Notes: generated by a model not told the origin, from the letters alone. Shown: positions 28,746 through 38,805, counted from the first letter of the stretch. The stretch: DNA of 64,000 bases from Lysobacteraceae bacterium NML93-0793 (GCA_002324875.1 NTJG01000010.1:1-64000), one strand, 5' to 3'. Program-made: numbers and translations.

Positions 28746-29384
28746 TCAGATCACCTGCAGCGTGATCGCCCTCAGCACCGCGCGCGTGCGGTCGCGGGTA
28801 CCGAGCTTCTCGAGAATCGCGGACACGTAGTTCTTCACCGTGCCCTCGGCCAGGAACAGGCTGCGCGCGATCTCCTTGTTCGAGTAACCACCGGCCAGCA
28901 GGCGCAGGATCGCGACCTCGCGTTCGCTGAAGGTCTCGCGCGGCGCCTGGTCGTCGTGGAAGCGGTAGCGCGCACGCACCGGTTCGGTGCTGACCGGCTG
29001 CAGCAGCGTGTCGCCGGCGGCGACGCGGGCGATCGCGTCACGCAGATCCTCGGGCGCGGCGTCCTTGAGCAGGAAACCCTGTGCGCCGGCGTCGGTCGCG
29101 CGCAGCAGAAGATCGCTGTCGTCGAAGGTCGTGAGCAGCAGCACCGGTGTCGCATCGCCGCGCGCGCGCAGCGCGGCCAGTGCCTCGATGCCGTCCATGC
29201 CCGGCATGCGGATGTCGCTGAGCACCACGTCGACCGGCCGGGTCTGCAGCTGCGCCAGCAGCGCGGTCCCGGAATCGACCTCGAACACGATCTCGATGCC
29301 GTGGCGCTCGAGCAGCGCGCGCAGTCCGGCGCGCACCAGCGCCTGGTCGTCGGCCAGTGCGATGCGGACGGGCGTTGCACTCAT
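28746..29384 (-). CDS. NarL/FixJ-type response regulator
   Basis: A 212-residue regulator with a receiver (acidic pair ADDQ, phospho-acceptor Asp57 in VLSDIRMPGMDG, Lys in FLLKDAAPED) and a C-terminal LuxR helix-turn-helix (SEREVAILRLLAGGYSNKEI, then LFLAEGTVKNYVSAI). It overlaps the kinase gene by 4 bp. Its targets may include the divergent carotenoid oxygenase operon. Confidence 0.92.
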   Translation of the reverse strand: MSATPVRIALADDQALVRAGLRALLERHGIEIVFEVDSGTALLAQLQTRPVDVVLSDIRMPGMDGIEALAALRARGDATPVLLLTTFDDSDLLLRATDAGAQGFLLKDAAPEDLRDAIARVAAGDTLLQPVSTEPVRARYRFHDDQAPRETFSEREVAILRLLAGGYSNKEIARSLFLAEGTVKNYVSAILEKLGTRDRTRAVLRAITLQVI

Positions 29385-30481
29385 GCCGGCAGTTCCGCGT
29401 CGATGCGCATGGCGCCGCGCGCGTTGCGCTGCAGGCGCACGCGGCCGTGCAGCGCGGCGAGACGCTCGCGCATGCCGGCGATGCCATTGCCTTCGTGCCA
29501 GTCGGCGGACGCCTGGCCGTCGTCTTCGATGGCCACGCGCAGCAGGTCACCATCGCGACGCAAGGCGACGTCGAGCGTGTCCGCGTCGGCATGCCGGGCC
29601 GCGTTGGTCAGCGCTTCCTGGACCAGTCGCAGCACAGCTTCGGCGACCGCCGGATCGGCCACGCGCACGTCGTCGGCGATGTCGAGCTGCAGACGCGGAC
29701 GCGGCATGGGCGAGGCGAGTGCACGCAGGGCGGTCGCGAGGTCGAGTCCCCCGCCGTCGCGCAGCGCCTGCACCACGTTGCGGATGTCGCCGAGCAGTTC
29801 GCCCGAGAGCTGTTCGGCCATGCGGATCTGCGGATACCCGGCGACGGCCGGCTCCTCGGCCAGCGCGCGCAGGTTGAGGCGCATCGCGGTGAGCTTGTGG
29901 CCGGCGACATCGTGCAACTCGCGCGCCACCCGCAGGCGTTCGGCGCCGCGGGCACTGTCGGCCAGCAGCACGCGCGTGGCCAGGAGATCGGCGTTGACCC
30001 GCATCAGCTGGTCGCGCGCGCGCTCGGCGCTGCGCGCGTAATGCATGCACAGCGCGGCGAAGGCCTGGAAGCCCGCGAAGCTCAGCACGACCTGCAGCGG
30101 CGCGCGGAAATCCCCGTGGCGCAGCAGCAGGTAGTACACGATGTCGACCGCGACGACGGCAACGACGGCCCGTCGCGTCGGCCAGTCGGCGAACGCGACC
30201 GCTGCCCAGATCACCAGCAGCACATGCATCCCACCCGCACGCGGGCCGAGGCCGATCAGCACCAGGGCGATCACCGCCAGCAGTGCGATCACCCCGTCCT
30301 CGATCCGGCGCCACCGTGGTGGCCAGACCGACAGCGACAGGAAGCCGAGCAGGAACGCGGCCAGCAGGGACCACGCCAGGACACGGTGCTCGCCCTCGTA
30401 GAAGCGCATCGACGGCGCGATCGCGCCGATCGTCAGCAACGCGGCGAAATTGAGCGGGTTGAGCAGGCGCCGACGGTTCAT
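29381..30481 (-). CDS. DesK/NarX-type sensor histidine kinase
   Basis: A 366-residue membrane kinase. Five or six N-terminal hydrophobic segments (about 10-140) precede the HisKA_3 phosphorylation helix (ERLRVARELHDVAGHKLTAM, His in ELHD) and a short ATPase domain (DDGQASADWHEGNGIAGMRE). This is the partner of the LuxR-type regulator it overlaps. The stimulus is probably membrane-related, as in DesK relatives. ATG at 30481 is chosen because the first membrane segment follows; the open frame upstream is unlike protein. Confidence 0.9.
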   Translation of the reverse strand: MNRRRLLNPLNFAALLTIGAIAPSMRFYEGEHRVLAWSLLAAFLLGFLSLSVWPPRWRRIEDGVIALLAVIALVLIGLGPRAGGMHVLLVIWAAVAFADWPTRRAVVAVVAVDIVYYLLLRHGDFRAPLQVVLSFAGFQAFAALCMHYARSAERARDQLMRVNADLLATRVLLADSARGAERLRVARELHDVAGHKLTAMRLNLRALAEEPAVAGYPQIRMAEQLSGELLGDIRNVVQALRDGGGLDLATALRALASPMPRPRLQLDIADDVRVADPAVAEAVLRLVQEALTNAARHADADTLDVALRRDGDLLRVAIEDDGQASADWHEGNGIAGMRERLAALHGRVRLQRNARGAMRIDAELPA

Positions 30482-30626
30482 CGGCGCATGCTGCCTGCCA
30501 CGCCGATGCCCAGCAATGGCCGGGGCGAAGAAGGTGACTTCCGGCACTGCGGATCGATGACCACCGGCAGCTGGCGACGGGCGGTGCCGCACGGAGACTG
30601 CAGCCACACCCAACGAGGACACCGCC

Positions 30627-31058
30627 ATGCGCCACACCCCCGCTTCCTTCGCTGCACCGTTCGCCCTGCTGGCGGCCGCCGCCCTCGCCGCGCCGGTGCA
30701 GGCCGCCGATCTGGACGTCGCCATCCGCGACGCGCGCAGCCAGGCCGGGCAGTTCCGGGTGGCCCTGGTGGATGCTGCCGGCTATGCCGGCCAGGCCGCG
30801 CCGATCGCCGCGCGTCTGCAGCCCCCGAGCGGTGAGGTCACCCGCGTCCGCTTCGCCGACGTCCCCAGTGGCCGCTATGCGCTGATGGTGATCCACGACG
30901 AGAACGGCAACGGCACGCTGGACACGAACGTGATCGGCATGCCGGTCGAGGGCTACGGCTTCAGCAACAACCCGCGGGTCATGCGCAAGCCGACCTTCGA
31001 TGAAGCCGCATTCGACGTCGGCGTCGACGCGCTGGCGCTCGACATCGCGATCCGCTGA
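30627..31058 (+). CDS. DUF2141 periplasmic protein
   Basis: A 143-residue secreted protein (signal peptide cut after VQA). The mature part has the DUF2141 signatures GQFRVALVDAAGY, F-x-D-V-P-x-G-x-Y-A, and the Asp/Asn-rich HDENGNGTLDTNVIGMPVEG. The molecular role is unknown. It starts the operon with the carotenoid oxygenase 24 bp downstream; relatives are often next to carotenoid or lipid genes. Confidence 0.88.
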   Translation: MRHTPASFAAPFALLAAAALAAPVQAADLDVAIRDARSQAGQFRVALVDAAGYAGQAAPIAARLQPPSGEVTRVRFADVPSGRYALMVIHDENGNGTLDTNVIGMPVEGYGFSNNPRVMRKPTFDEAAFDVGVDALALDIAIR

Positions 31059-31082
31059 CCGCCTTCGCTCCAAGAGCCCGCC

Positions 31083-32600
31083 ATGGACCGTCGCCGCTTC
31101 CTTCGCACGCTGCTCTCCGGCGCCACGGTCGCCGCGCTGGGCCCCGCGCTGCTGCGCGGCGGCGACGCCCTGGCCGGAGACCCGGCCGAGTTCGCCGCCG
31201 GCCTGCGCGAGCGGCCTTATCTCGCGGGCTGGCGCCAGGTCGCCGCCGAGGCCTTTGGCCCGACCACGGTGCAGCTCGAGGGGCGGCTGCCGGCCGACTT
31301 CGCCGGCACGCTGTACCGCAACGGCCCGGCCTGGTTCGAGCGCGACGGCGTCCGCTACGAACACTGGTTCGACGGTGACGGCATGGTCCACGGGTGGCAG
31401 TTCGGCAACGGCGCGGTCACCCATCGCGGGCGCATGGTGCAGACGCCCAAGTTCCAGCGCGAGCAGCGCGCCGGCCGCTTCAACACGCCGGCCGCCGGCA
31501 CCACGATCGCCGAGCCGGTGGCCATCCGCAACAACGACGACGCCAATACCGCCAACACCTCGGTGGTGACGATCGGGGGGCGCCTGTTCGCGCTGTACGA
31601 AGGCGGCTCGGCCTTCGAACTCGATCCCGACGAACTGGCCACGGTGGGGCCGACGACGTGGCGGCGCGATCTCCAGGCGCTGCCGTTCTCGGCGCACCCG
31701 CTGCGCGACCGCGACGGCAGCTGGTGGAACTTCGGTGCGCTGTCGCTGGTGGGCGGCGGCGGGTTGCTGCTGTGGCACATCGGCGCGGATGCGCGCCTGA
31801 TCGACGCGCATGTGCACACCCTCGATGCACCCGGCTATCTGCATGCCTTCGCGCAGACCGACCGGTATCTGGTGTTCCTGCTGACGCCGTTCGACCGCAC
31901 GGCCGGTGGCTCGTTCTTCGAGAGCATGGCGTTCGCCCCGCAGCGCCCGTGCACGGCGCTGGTGATCGACAAGACCGCGCCCGAGCGGGTGATGCGCCGG
32001 TTCGAGGTCGACTTCGCGGCGATCTATCACTTCGGCGATGCCTTCGAACGCGGCAGCGAACTGATCGTGCGGGCCGCGCACCACGACGACGTGGAACATG
32101 CGCGCTCGCCGCATCGCGCCGCGATGTTCGGCCATGCCGGCGCCGCCTCGCCGGCGCAGCTGGCCGAACTGCGGCTGGACCTGCGCGCAGGCCGCGCGCG
32201 GTGGCACATGCTCGGCGTGCCGGGCATGGAGTTTCCGCTCTTCGATGCCCGCACGGCCGGCGATCACGGCGCGCGCCTGTACATGCCCACGACCGTCGGC
32301 GAGGCCAGCGCGCCGTACTTCAACGCGGTGCAGATGATCGACGCGGCCGGGGACACCCGGGCCGTGCACCGCTACGGGCGCGACATCATGGCCGAGGAGC
32401 ACGTCTTCGTGCCGCGTCCGGGCAGCACACGGCCCGACGACGGCTGGCTGGTCGGCACCCTGCTCGACCCCGCCCGCGACCGCAGTGGCATCGCGGTGCT
32501 GGACGCGCAGCATGTCGAGGACGGCCCGCTCGCGACCGCGTGGCTGCCGTACGCGTTTCCGCTGGGCTTCCACGGGCATTTCGCCCAGGCCGCGGCATGA
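31083..32600 (+). CDS. Carotenoid oxygenase family protein with Tat signal
   Basis: A 505-residue RPE65/CCD-family seven-bladed propeller that cleaves double bonds of carotenoids or related compounds using a four-His iron centre. It has an RR-type export signal (DRRRFLRTLLSGATVAALG), the propeller start GRLPADFAGTLYRNGPAWF, VGGNGMVH-like WFDGDGMVHGW, and conserved His positions in GYLHAFAQ, YHFGDAF and GFHGHFAQ at the end. Periplasmic export is unusual for the family. It overlaps the next gene by 4 bp. Confidence 0.92.
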   Translation: MDRRRFLRTLLSGATVAALGPALLRGGDALAGDPAEFAAGLRERPYLAGWRQVAAEAFGPTTVQLEGRLPADFAGTLYRNGPAWFERDGVRYEHWFDGDGMVHGWQFGNGAVTHRGRMVQTPKFQREQRAGRFNTPAAGTTIAEPVAIRNNDDANTANTSVVTIGGRLFALYEGGSAFELDPDELATVGPTTWRRDLQALPFSAHPLRDRDGSWWNFGALSLVGGGGLLLWHIGADARLIDAHVHTLDAPGYLHAFAQTDRYLVFLLTPFDRTAGGSFFESMAFAPQRPCTALVIDKTAPERVMRRFEVDFAAIYHFGDAFERGSELIVRAAHHDDVEHARSPHRAAMFGHAGAASPAQLAELRLDLRAGRARWHMLGVPGMEFPLFDARTAGDHGARLYMPTTVGEASAPYFNAVQMIDAAGDTRAVHRYGRDIMAEEHVFVPRPGSTRPDDGWLVGTLLDPARDRSGIAVLDAQHVEDGPLATAWLPYAFPLGFHGHFAQAAA

Positions 32601-32845
32601 ACCCGTCGGACCGTGCACACGGCTGGCGCGTCCTCGCGCTGTGCGTCGCCCTGGTGCTGTGCGTGTGGATCGGCTGGCGCGACGTCGACCCGTGGATGGC
32701 ACGCGACGAGGTGCGCGAGGCGATCCGCCTCACCGTGCGGCGTGGCGTGCAGATTGCGCTGCAGTTCGTCGCGCCGGGCGTCCTGCTCGCGTTGCTGGTG
32801 CGCGAGCTGCAGGCGTTCCGGCGTGCACGCACACGCGGCGGCTGA
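32597..32845 (+). CDS. Small two-span membrane protein
   Basis: An 82-residue protein whose ATG overlaps the carotenoid oxygenase stop (ATGA). Two hydrophobic helices (about 10-28 and 52-70; LALCVALVLCVWIGW and ALQFVAPGVLLALLV) are separated by a charged loop with DPWMARDEVREA, and the tail is Arg-rich. No family recognised. Tight coupling suggests that it anchors or assists the oxygenase. Confidence 0.65.
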   Translation: MNPSDRAHGWRVLALCVALVLCVWIGWRDVDPWMARDEVREAIRLTVRRGVQIALQFVAPGVLLALLVRELQAFRRARTRGG

Positions 32846-32928
32846 CGCGTACGGGCGCAGACCGGGCGCGGACACGCGCGTGATCGGTGACGGCCGCCGC
32901 CCCGCGCGCGGGGCGACGGCGCACACGA

Positions 32929-34134
32929 TCAGCCGCGGCTGACCGTCGCGACGGCCTCGGCGACGTAGTCCAGGTTCTTCAGGCTCAGCGCGGCCACGCA
33001 GATGCGGCCCGTCCCGACGGCATAGATACCGAACTCGTCACGCAGGCGATCCACCTGGGCGCGGCTCAGGCCCGAGTACGAGAACATGCCGGCCTGCTCG
33101 CTGATGAAGGCGAACTCCGGCGCGCCATTGGCGGCGAGCTTTTCGACCAGGCCGGCACGCAGGGCGTGGATGCGTTCGCGCATCTGGCCCAGTTCGGCCT
33201 CCCAGCGCGCGCGCAGTTCGGCGCTGCCGAGCACACCGGCCACAAGTGCCGCGCCATGCGTGGACGGGCTGGAATAGTTGGCGCGCACGATGCGCTTGAT
33301 CTGCGACTGCACCGCGCGGCTGGCCTCGGCGGTCGCCGAGACCACGGTCAGGGCACCGACGCGCTCGCCGTAGAGCGAAAAGGATTTGGAATACGAGCTG
33401 GCGACCACGAACTCGGCGATGTCCGATTCCGCCAGCAGGCGCACCGCCGCCGCATCGGCATCGATGCCGCGGTCGAAGCCCTGGTAGGCCATGTCGATGA
33501 ACGGGAACAGCGACCGCTCCGCCAGCACGCCGATGACCTCGCGCCACTGGGCCTCGGTGAGATCCGCGCCGGTGGGGTTGTGGCAGCACGCGTGCAGCAG
33601 CACCACGGTGCCGGCCTTCAGCCGGCGCAGGTCGGCGAGCATGCCGGCGAAATCCACACCGTGTGTGGTCGCATCGAAATAGGTGTAGTCGACGACGTCG
33701 AAACCGACCGCGCCGAAGACCGCGCGGTGGTTCTCCCAGCTCGGGTTGCTGATCGCGATGGTCGCGTGCGGCAGCACCTGGCGGAGCAGATCGGCGCCGG
33801 TACGCAGCGCGCCGCTGCCGCCGATGGTCTGGGTGGTGGCCACGCGGCCTTGGGCCAACAGCGGCGAGTCCGCACCGAACAGCAGTTCGCGCGTGGTCTT
33901 CGTGTAGTCGGGCATGCCGTCGATCGGCAGATAGCCGCGCGGCTTGGCCTCGGCGGCCAGGCGCTGCTCGACCTCGCGCACCGCATCCAGCACCGGAATG
34001 CGACCGGTCTCGTCGTAGTAGATGCCCACGCCCAGATTGACCTTGGTGGCGCGCGGATCGGCGTTGTAGGCCTCGCTCAGGCCGAGGATGGGATCACCGG
34101 GGACGAGTTCGACGTCTGCGAAGAATGTGGACAC
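32929..34134 (-). CDS. tyrB: Aromatic amino-acid aminotransferase (TyrB/AspC family)
   Basis: A 401-residue class I PLP aminotransferase interconverting aromatic amino acids or aspartate with their keto acids. The PLP Lys sits in [17 protein letters not shown], the Asn/Pro loop in [11 protein letters not shown], and [14 protein letters not shown] is the substrate-side block typical of the type I-alpha subgroup. The start is GTG at 34134 ([18 protein letters not shown]), matching the family; the frame stays open upstream to 34245 but that extension is Cys/Pro/Arg-rich. Confidence 0.92.
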   Translation of the reverse strand: MSTFFADVELVPGDPILGLSEAYNADPRATKVNLGVGIYYDETGRIPVLDAVREVEQRLAAEAKPRGYLPIDGMPDYTKTTRELLFGADSPLLAQGRVATTQTIGGSGALRTGADLLRQVLPHATIAISNPSWENHRAVFGAVGFDVVDYTYFDATTHGVDFAGMLADLRRLKAGTVVLLHACCHNPTGADLTEAQWREVIGVLAERSLFPFIDMAYQGFDRGIDADAAAVRLLAESDIAEFVVASSYSKSFSLYGERVGALTVVSATAEASRAVQSQIKRIVRANYSSPSTHGAALVAGVLGSAELRARWEAELGQMRERIHALRAGLVEKLAANGAPEFAFISEQAGMFSYSGLSRAQVDRLRDEFGIYAVGTGRICVAALSLKNLDYVAEAVATVSRG

Positions 34135-34274
34135 GGAAGCGACCTGTACGACGGAAGGGGGCGAATCGCGCAGCCGCAGCGGCGGGCGACACCCGCCCAG
34201 AATACAACCTGGGCTGCGGACACCGCCGGCGCGATGCGGCGACAATGGCGGCTCCCGCCGCTCCGGATGTCGCC

Positions 34275-35300
34275 ATGGCCAGCATTTCCCTCACCCGTCA
34301 CCTGATCGAAGCCCAGCGCCAGGGCCAGCTCACGCCCGACCTGCAGTTGCTGCTGGAAGTGGTCGCGCGCGCCTGCAAGCGGATCTCGGTTGCGGTGGGC
34401 AAGGGCGCGCTGGGCGGCGTGCTCGGCGAGGCCGGCCAGGGCGACAGCATCAACGTGCAGGGCGAGGCGCAGAAGAAGCTCGACGTCATCAGCAACGACA
34501 TCCTGCTCGAGGCCAACGCCTGGGGCGGCCATCTCGCGGCGTGCGCGTCGGAAGAGATGGAGCATTCGCAACCGATTCCCGACGGCTTCCCACGCGGCAA
34601 TTACCTGCTGGTGTTCGATCCGCTCGACGGCAGCTCGAACATCGACATCAACGCCAGCGTGGGCACGATCTTCTCGGTCCTGCGCTGTCCCGACGGCGTC
34701 ACCGCGGCCGGCGATGCCGATTTCCTGCAGCCCGGTCACACCCAGGTGGCGGCCGGCTACTGCCTCTACGGGCCGAGCACGATGCTGGTGCTGACCATCG
34801 GCCACGGCACGCATGCATTCACGCTGGACCGCGAGCAGGGCTCGTTCGTGCTGACGAAAGCGGATCTGAAGATTCCGCAGGCGACCCGCGAGTTCGCGGT
34901 CAACATGTCCAACCAGCGCCACTGGGAGCCGCCGATGCAGGCCTATGTGGCCGATCTGCTGGCCGGCAAGGACGGCCCGCGCGGCAAGGATTTCAACATG
35001 CGCTGGGTGGCGGCCATGGTGGGCGACGTGCATCGCATCCTCACCCGCGGCGGCATCTTCATCTATCCCTGGGATGCGAAGGACGCCGCCAAGCCCGGCA
35101 AGCTGCGGCTGATGTACGAGGCCAATCCGATGGCGATGCTGGTCGAACAGGCCGGGGGCGCGGCGACCAACGGGCGCGAGCGCATCCTCGACCTGCAGCC
35201 GACCTCGCTGCACCAGCGCGTGCCGGTATTCCTCGGCTCGAAGGAGGAGGTGGAGGCGGCGACGCGTTACCACCTGGAGCACGACGGCGCGGCCGCATGA
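34275..35300 (+). CDS. fbp: Fructose-1,6-bisphosphatase class I
   Basis: A 341-residue gluconeogenic enzyme. The metal-binding motif [10 protein letters not shown] and SEEMEH (Glu ligands) are present, with the sugar-phosphate block [13 protein letters not shown] and the C-terminal [24 protein letters not shown] at 34275 matches the family start. It diverges from the aminotransferase and overlaps the next gene by 4 bp. Confidence 0.96.
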   Translation: MASISLTRHLIEAQRQGQLTPDLQLLLEVVARACKRISVAVGKGALGGVLGEAGQGDSINVQGEAQKKLDVISNDILLEANAWGGHLAACASEEMEHSQPIPDGFPRGNYLLVFDPLDGSSNIDINASVGTIFSVLRCPDGVTAAGDADFLQPGHTQVAAGYCLYGPSTMLVLTIGHGTHAFTLDREQGSFVLTKADLKIPQATREFAVNMSNQRHWEPPMQAYVADLLAGKDGPRGKDFNMRWVAAMVGDVHRILTRGGIFIYPWDAKDAAKPGKLRLMYEANPMAMLVEQAGGAATNGRERILDLQPTSLHQRVPVFLGSKEEVEAATRYHLEHDGAAA

Positions 35301-35995
35301 GCGCCGCCGACTTCATCGAGGTCACGCCGGGCGCGCTGTCGCCCGAGGCCTGCGCGGCGATCGTCGCGCGCCTGCGCGGAAGCCGGGACCTGCAGCCGGG
35401 CCAGGTCGGCGGCGGCGTCTACCCCGAACTCAAGCGCAGCCGCGACCTGTCGATCAACGACCGCGCCGACTGGGCCGACGTGGTGCAGCAGCTCAACGTC
35501 GCGGTCTACGGCGGCCTGATGGCCTACCTGCGCAAATACCCGCAGGTGCTGATCGCACCGCTGATGCTGCAGCAGCCCGGCGCCGACGGCCAGCTGCGCC
35601 GCCTGGTCGCCGAGGATTTCGCCGGCATGGACGATGCCCATCTCGGCAGCCTGCTGCAGACCTGCCTGCGCCCCGGCGCGATCAACCTGCAGTGGTACGC
35701 GGCCGGCGAGGGCGGGTATCCGTACTGGCACTGCGAGCTGTTTCCGCGCGACGGCAGCGCCGAAACCCTGCATCGCCATCTGCTGTGGACGATCTACCTC
35801 AACGACGGCTTCGACGCCGGTGAAACCGAATTCCTGTTCCAGCAACGCAAGATCGCGCCGCGCACCGGCGACCTGCTGATCGCGCCGACGGCATTCACGC
35901 ATACGCATCGCGGCAACAAACCGCAGAACGGCGACAAGTTCATCGCGACGAGCTGGATCCTGTTCCAGCGGGCGGAGACGTTGTACGGGGGGTGA
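35297..35995 (+). CDS. 2-oxoglutarate/Fe(II)-dependent oxygenase-like protein
   Basis: A 232-residue protein of the double-stranded beta-helix oxygenase type. Iron-ligand candidates are His/Glu in [12 protein letters not shown] and the distal His in FTHTHRGN; the strand after it, [13 protein letters not shown], would carry the co-substrate site but lacks the usual Arg. The core has LLWTIYLND and GETEFLFQQ, as in the piperidine/prolyl hydroxylase-like group. Translational coupling to fbp (ATGA overlap). Substrate unknown. Confidence 0.72.
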   Translation: MSAADFIEVTPGALSPEACAAIVARLRGSRDLQPGQVGGGVYPELKRSRDLSINDRADWADVVQQLNVAVYGGLMAYLRKYPQVLIAPLMLQQPGADGQLRRLVAEDFAGMDDAHLGSLLQTCLRPGAINLQWYAAGEGGYPYWHCELFPRDGSAETLHRHLLWTIYLNDGFDAGETEFLFQQRKIAPRTGDLLIAPTAFTHTHRGNKPQNGDKFIATSWILFQRAETLYGG

Positions 35996-36112
35996 TGGTC
36001 GCGCCGCAGGCGACCAGGGCCGGCATCGGCATTTGACGTGCGCTCGCATGTCTCCGCGCCGAGCGTCTCGTCGTCGCGCTGCGTGGGATCGCACGCCCAG
36101 GTCGGGACCGAT

Positions 36113-36250
36113 TGAGGAAGGTCTGAATAGCTGCCGTCATCCTCGAGAATGCGGGGATCCAGTGACTTCAAGCCTCTGAACACCAAAGACGCTGGATTCC
36201 CGCTTTCGCGGGAATGACGGTCAAGAGCGGAATTGCCCAGACATTCCTCA
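36113..36250. repeat. Short inverted-repeat element, copy 3 (longer variant)
   Basis: 138 bp bounded by TGAGGAAGGTCTG and CAGACATTCCTCA, matching as inverted repeats at 12 of 13 positions. The inside carries the CGTCAT...GGGAATGACGG hairpin. It encodes nothing. Confidence 0.65.
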
Positions 36251-36285
36251 GCTGTGGCTGTGGCTTTGGCTTTGGCTTTGGCGTT
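36250..36285. repeat. Hexanucleotide tandem repeat, left
   Basis: About six degenerate GGCTTT/GGCTGT units. Read on the other strand they are GCCAAA-like and resemble the array at 36905-36963, so the two microsatellites sit at the two outer ends of the long inverted repeat. Confidence 0.6.
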
Positions 36286-36296
36286 CAGCTGTTGAC

Positions 36297-36405
36297 GTTC
36301 GAGCCGTAAAGCGAGCCGAGCACCGGAGCCTGACGCGGCCGGAGAGGCGCCCATGTCTGAGCGAAGCGAGTTTGGGCTGCGGAACCGTAAAGGTCCCAAT
36401 GTGCC
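36297..36405. repeat. Long inverted repeat, left arm
   Basis: The first 85 bases (36297-36381, beginning GTTCGAGCCGTAAAGCGAGC) are an exact complement of 36796-36880. Similarity continues with a few mismatches to about 36405. The arm includes short internal palindromes (CTCGCTTCGCTCAG type). Confidence 0.85.
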
Positions 36406-36770
36406 GCGTCAGGCGAGGAGCGGAGGGGACCGGCGCGGCGCAGCCGCGTCGGCTCGCGCCCGGCGATGGCGGTTTGACTCGCGTCTCCGGCGCTCGCCCT
36501 TCGGGCCGGCTTCGCCGTTCGCCAGCGCTTCGCGCTGTCGTGCTTACTTTTGACAAGACAAAAGTAAGCCGCGCGAACAGCGCGGAAGCTCTGTTTTTCG
36601 CGGTCAGGTCTGGCCACACAGGAACAAGTAAACGAAGCAAGTGCACAGCTTTCGCCCGCTGCGCGTGCGAGTCCATTTTTGAAGGACCAAAAAGGAACCA
36701 AAAAGTACCTTCGCCGGACGCGATCCGCCGCGATACAGCCGCGGCGGGCCCCTGCGCTTCTCGGTCAGCA
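36406..36770. other. Interior of the long inverted repeat, no gene seen
   Basis: Frames are short or Arg/Ser-rich without protein character. An 11-bp perfect hairpin (GCTTACTTTTG at 36542-36552 with 36559-36569) and the A/T-rich run near 36680-36705 are the only notable structures. No transposase is visible. Confidence 0.5.
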
Positions 36771-36880
36771 GGGCACATTGTCACCTTTACGGTGACGCAG
36801 CCCAAACTCGCTTCGCTCAGACATGGGCGCCTCTCCGGCCGCGTCAGGCTCCGGTGCTCGGCTCGCTTTACGGCTCGAAC
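36771..36880. repeat. Long inverted repeat, right arm
   Basis: The complement of the left arm; 36796-36880 is exact over 85 bases. Perfect identity of the arms implies recent duplication or gene conversion. Confidence 0.85.
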
Positions 36881-36904
36881 ATCAAGAGCAGAAGAGCAAG
36901 GGCC

Positions 36905-36963
<59 letters not shown>

Positions 36964-37111
36964 AGCGTTGCGCGGGCTCCTCCTCGAAGCGTTGCCCAGA
37001 TTCGAAGGGCCTAGCTGATCGCATGTTCCGTCGGAAACACGCGGATCCGATCAGAAGAAGCAGCCCAAGGGCGACGTTCGGGCCGACGCACACCGCGCCA
37101 GACAAACACCA

Positions 37112-37546
37112 TCACCCCCGCGGATGGTTCAACACCAGCCAGTACAACCCGATCTGCTTCACCACCTCGACGAACTTGCCGAAGTCCACCGGCTTGCGGA
37201 TGTAGCTGTTGACGCCCAGCGCGTAGCTGGCTTCGACGTCGAAGGGCTCGGTGCTGGTCGTCAGCACCACGACCGGCAGGCCGCGGGTGGCCGGGTTGGC
37301 GCGCAGGGCCTGCAGCACCTCGCGGCCGTCGAGCTTGGGAAGATTGAGGTCGAGCAGCACGATCGACGGCAGATCGGCCGCGTCGCGGCCGGCGTGCGCG
37401 CCGCGGGCGAAGAGGTAGTCGAGCGCCTCGGCGCCGTCACCGACCACGACCAGCTGGCTGTCGATGCCGGCCTCCGCAAATGCGATCCGGGTCAGCTCGG
37501 CGTCGTCGGGGTTGTCCTCGATCAGCAGGATCGTGTGGTTGCTCAT
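37112..37546 (-). CDS. Single-domain response regulator (Rcp1-like)
   Basis: A 144-residue CheY-type receiver with no output domain. Acidic residues (LIEDNPDD), phospho-acceptor Asp66 in VLLDLNLPKLDG, Thr/Ser switch (VLTTSTEP) and Lys in SYIRKPVDF are all present. The long loop after residue 45 (ARGAHAGRDAADLP) is characteristic of the Rcp1 group that partners phytochrome-like kinases. It overlaps its kinase by 4 bp. Confidence 0.9.
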   Translation of the reverse strand: MSNHTILLIEDNPDDAELTRIAFAEAGIDSQLVVVGDGAEALDYLFARGAHAGRDAADLPSIVLLDLNLPKLDGREVLQALRANPATRGLPVVVLTTSTEPFDVEASYALGVNSYIRKPVDFGKFVEVVKQIGLYWLVLNHPRG

Positions 37547-38604
37547 GGCCCAGATGCATCCTCGTCCGGCACCGCCGGCAGTTCGATGGTGAAAGTGGTG
37601 CCGACATCGGGCTCGGACTGCACCCGGATCAGGCCGCCGTGCGCGTGCGCGATGCGCTGGGCGATCGCCAGGCCGAGGCCGTGGCCGGCACCGTCGTCGA
37701 TCCCGTGCAGGCGCCTGAACGGCACGAACAGTCGGTCAGCATAGCGCATGTCGAAACCGCGCCCGGCGTCGCGCAGGCGCAGGTGCACGCGGTCGCCGTG
37801 GCGTTCGCCGTCGAGCGCGATGTGCACGCGCTCGCGATGCGCGGAGAACCGCCAGGCGTTGTCGATGAGCTTGCCCAGCAACTGCTTGAGCGCGTGTTCT
37901 TCGCCCCAGGCCCAGAGGTCGGGTGCGATATGGACGTCGGCGGCGCGGTCCGGTTCGGCGTCCTGCAACTCGGCGCAGATCCAGTCGCCGAGCAGGCTGA
38001 TGTCCACCGGGCCCGGCGACCGCGGTGGCCGCGAGGCGCGCATCGTTTCGAGCAACCCGTCGATCAGGCGACCGGCATGGCCGGCGGCGTCGCGGATGCG
38101 TTGCAGATGGTCCTGCGCAGCCGCGGGCTCGACCGTCTCGCCCTGCGCCGCGAGCCGGCGCGAGAACTGTTCGATCGCACGCACCGGCGCACGCAACTCG
38201 TGGGAGATGCCGAAGGCGAGGGTTTCCTGCATCAGCTCCAGCGTCTTCAACGCGGTGACGTCCTCGACCTGCAGCAGGGCCTCGCCGCCGTCGAGCGCGG
38301 ACAGCGTCAGCCGGAGGTGGCGCGGATGACCGTCGGCGGCCGTCCAGGTCAACGCAGCGTCCAGCGCGGCGTCGGTGTCCCGCAACGCGTCGTCGATCCT
38401 GTCCGCGAATTCCGGCCAGACGTGACGATGCGCCGCCGTGCCGGCCAGATCCGCCGCGGTTGCGCCCAGCAGCGCGGCGAGTGCCGGATTGACCTGTCGC
38501 CAGTGCCCGTCATCGGCCAGAACGGCGGACGGGACGCGGATGGCATCGAGCAGACAGGCGGACGACCCGGAGGCGGGCGGACGCGGGACGGCGACATCGG
38601 ACAT
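37543..38604 (-). CDS. PAS sensor histidine kinase
   Basis: A 353-residue soluble kinase. An N-terminal PAS domain (about 18-125) leads to the phosphorylation helix with His in AFGISHELRAPVRAIEQFSR, then the ATPase domain with N-box (LLGKLIDNAWRFS), DAGRGFD and GHGLGLAIAQR. Without membrane segments the signal must be cytosolic or taken from a partner. It is the cognate of the receiver encoded next to it. Confidence 0.9.
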   Translation of the reverse strand: MSDVAVPRPPASGSSACLLDAIRVPSAVLADDGHWRQVNPALAALLGATAADLAGTAAHRHVWPEFADRIDDALRDTDAALDAALTWTAADGHPRHLRLTLSALDGGEALLQVEDVTALKTLELMQETLAFGISHELRAPVRAIEQFSRRLAAQGETVEPAAAQDHLQRIRDAAGHAGRLIDGLLETMRASRPPRSPGPVDISLLGDWICAELQDAEPDRAADVHIAPDLWAWGEEHALKQLLGKLIDNAWRFSAHRERVHIALDGERHGDRVHLRLRDAGRGFDMRYADRLFVPFRRLHGIDDGAGHGLGLAIAQRIAHAHGGLIRVQSEPDVGTTFTIELPAVPDEDASGP

Positions 38605-38702
38605 CGGCAGGCGCGGAGCGGGTGACCGCGCAGTGTAGGAAATCGCGACGTGGACGCGAGGTGGAGACCGCGTGAACGGGCCCCGGGCCGCGAGGCACCG
38701 CG

Positions 38703-38805
38703 AGGGAAGGTCTGAACGGTTCCGCCCTTGGCCATCATTCCCGCGGCTTTCATCCGCCGCACGGCGGCCGAGCGGGAATGACGGCAGTGACCCAGACCTT
38801 CCCTA
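38703..38805. repeat. Short inverted-repeat element, copy 2
   Basis: Bounded by a perfect 12-bp inverted repeat, AGGGAAGGTCTG and CAGACCTTCCCT, with an inner CATTCCCGCGGC...GCGGGAATGACGG hairpin. The terminal CCCTA forms the TAG stop of the radical SAM gene, as at copy 1. Confidence 0.75.

Noticed and set aside
29547-32702. A 1051-codon minus-strand open frame
   Set aside because: It is antisense to the carotenoid oxygenase operon and out of frame with the histidine kinase; it shows no domain and has Arg/Gly/His-rich shadow composition.
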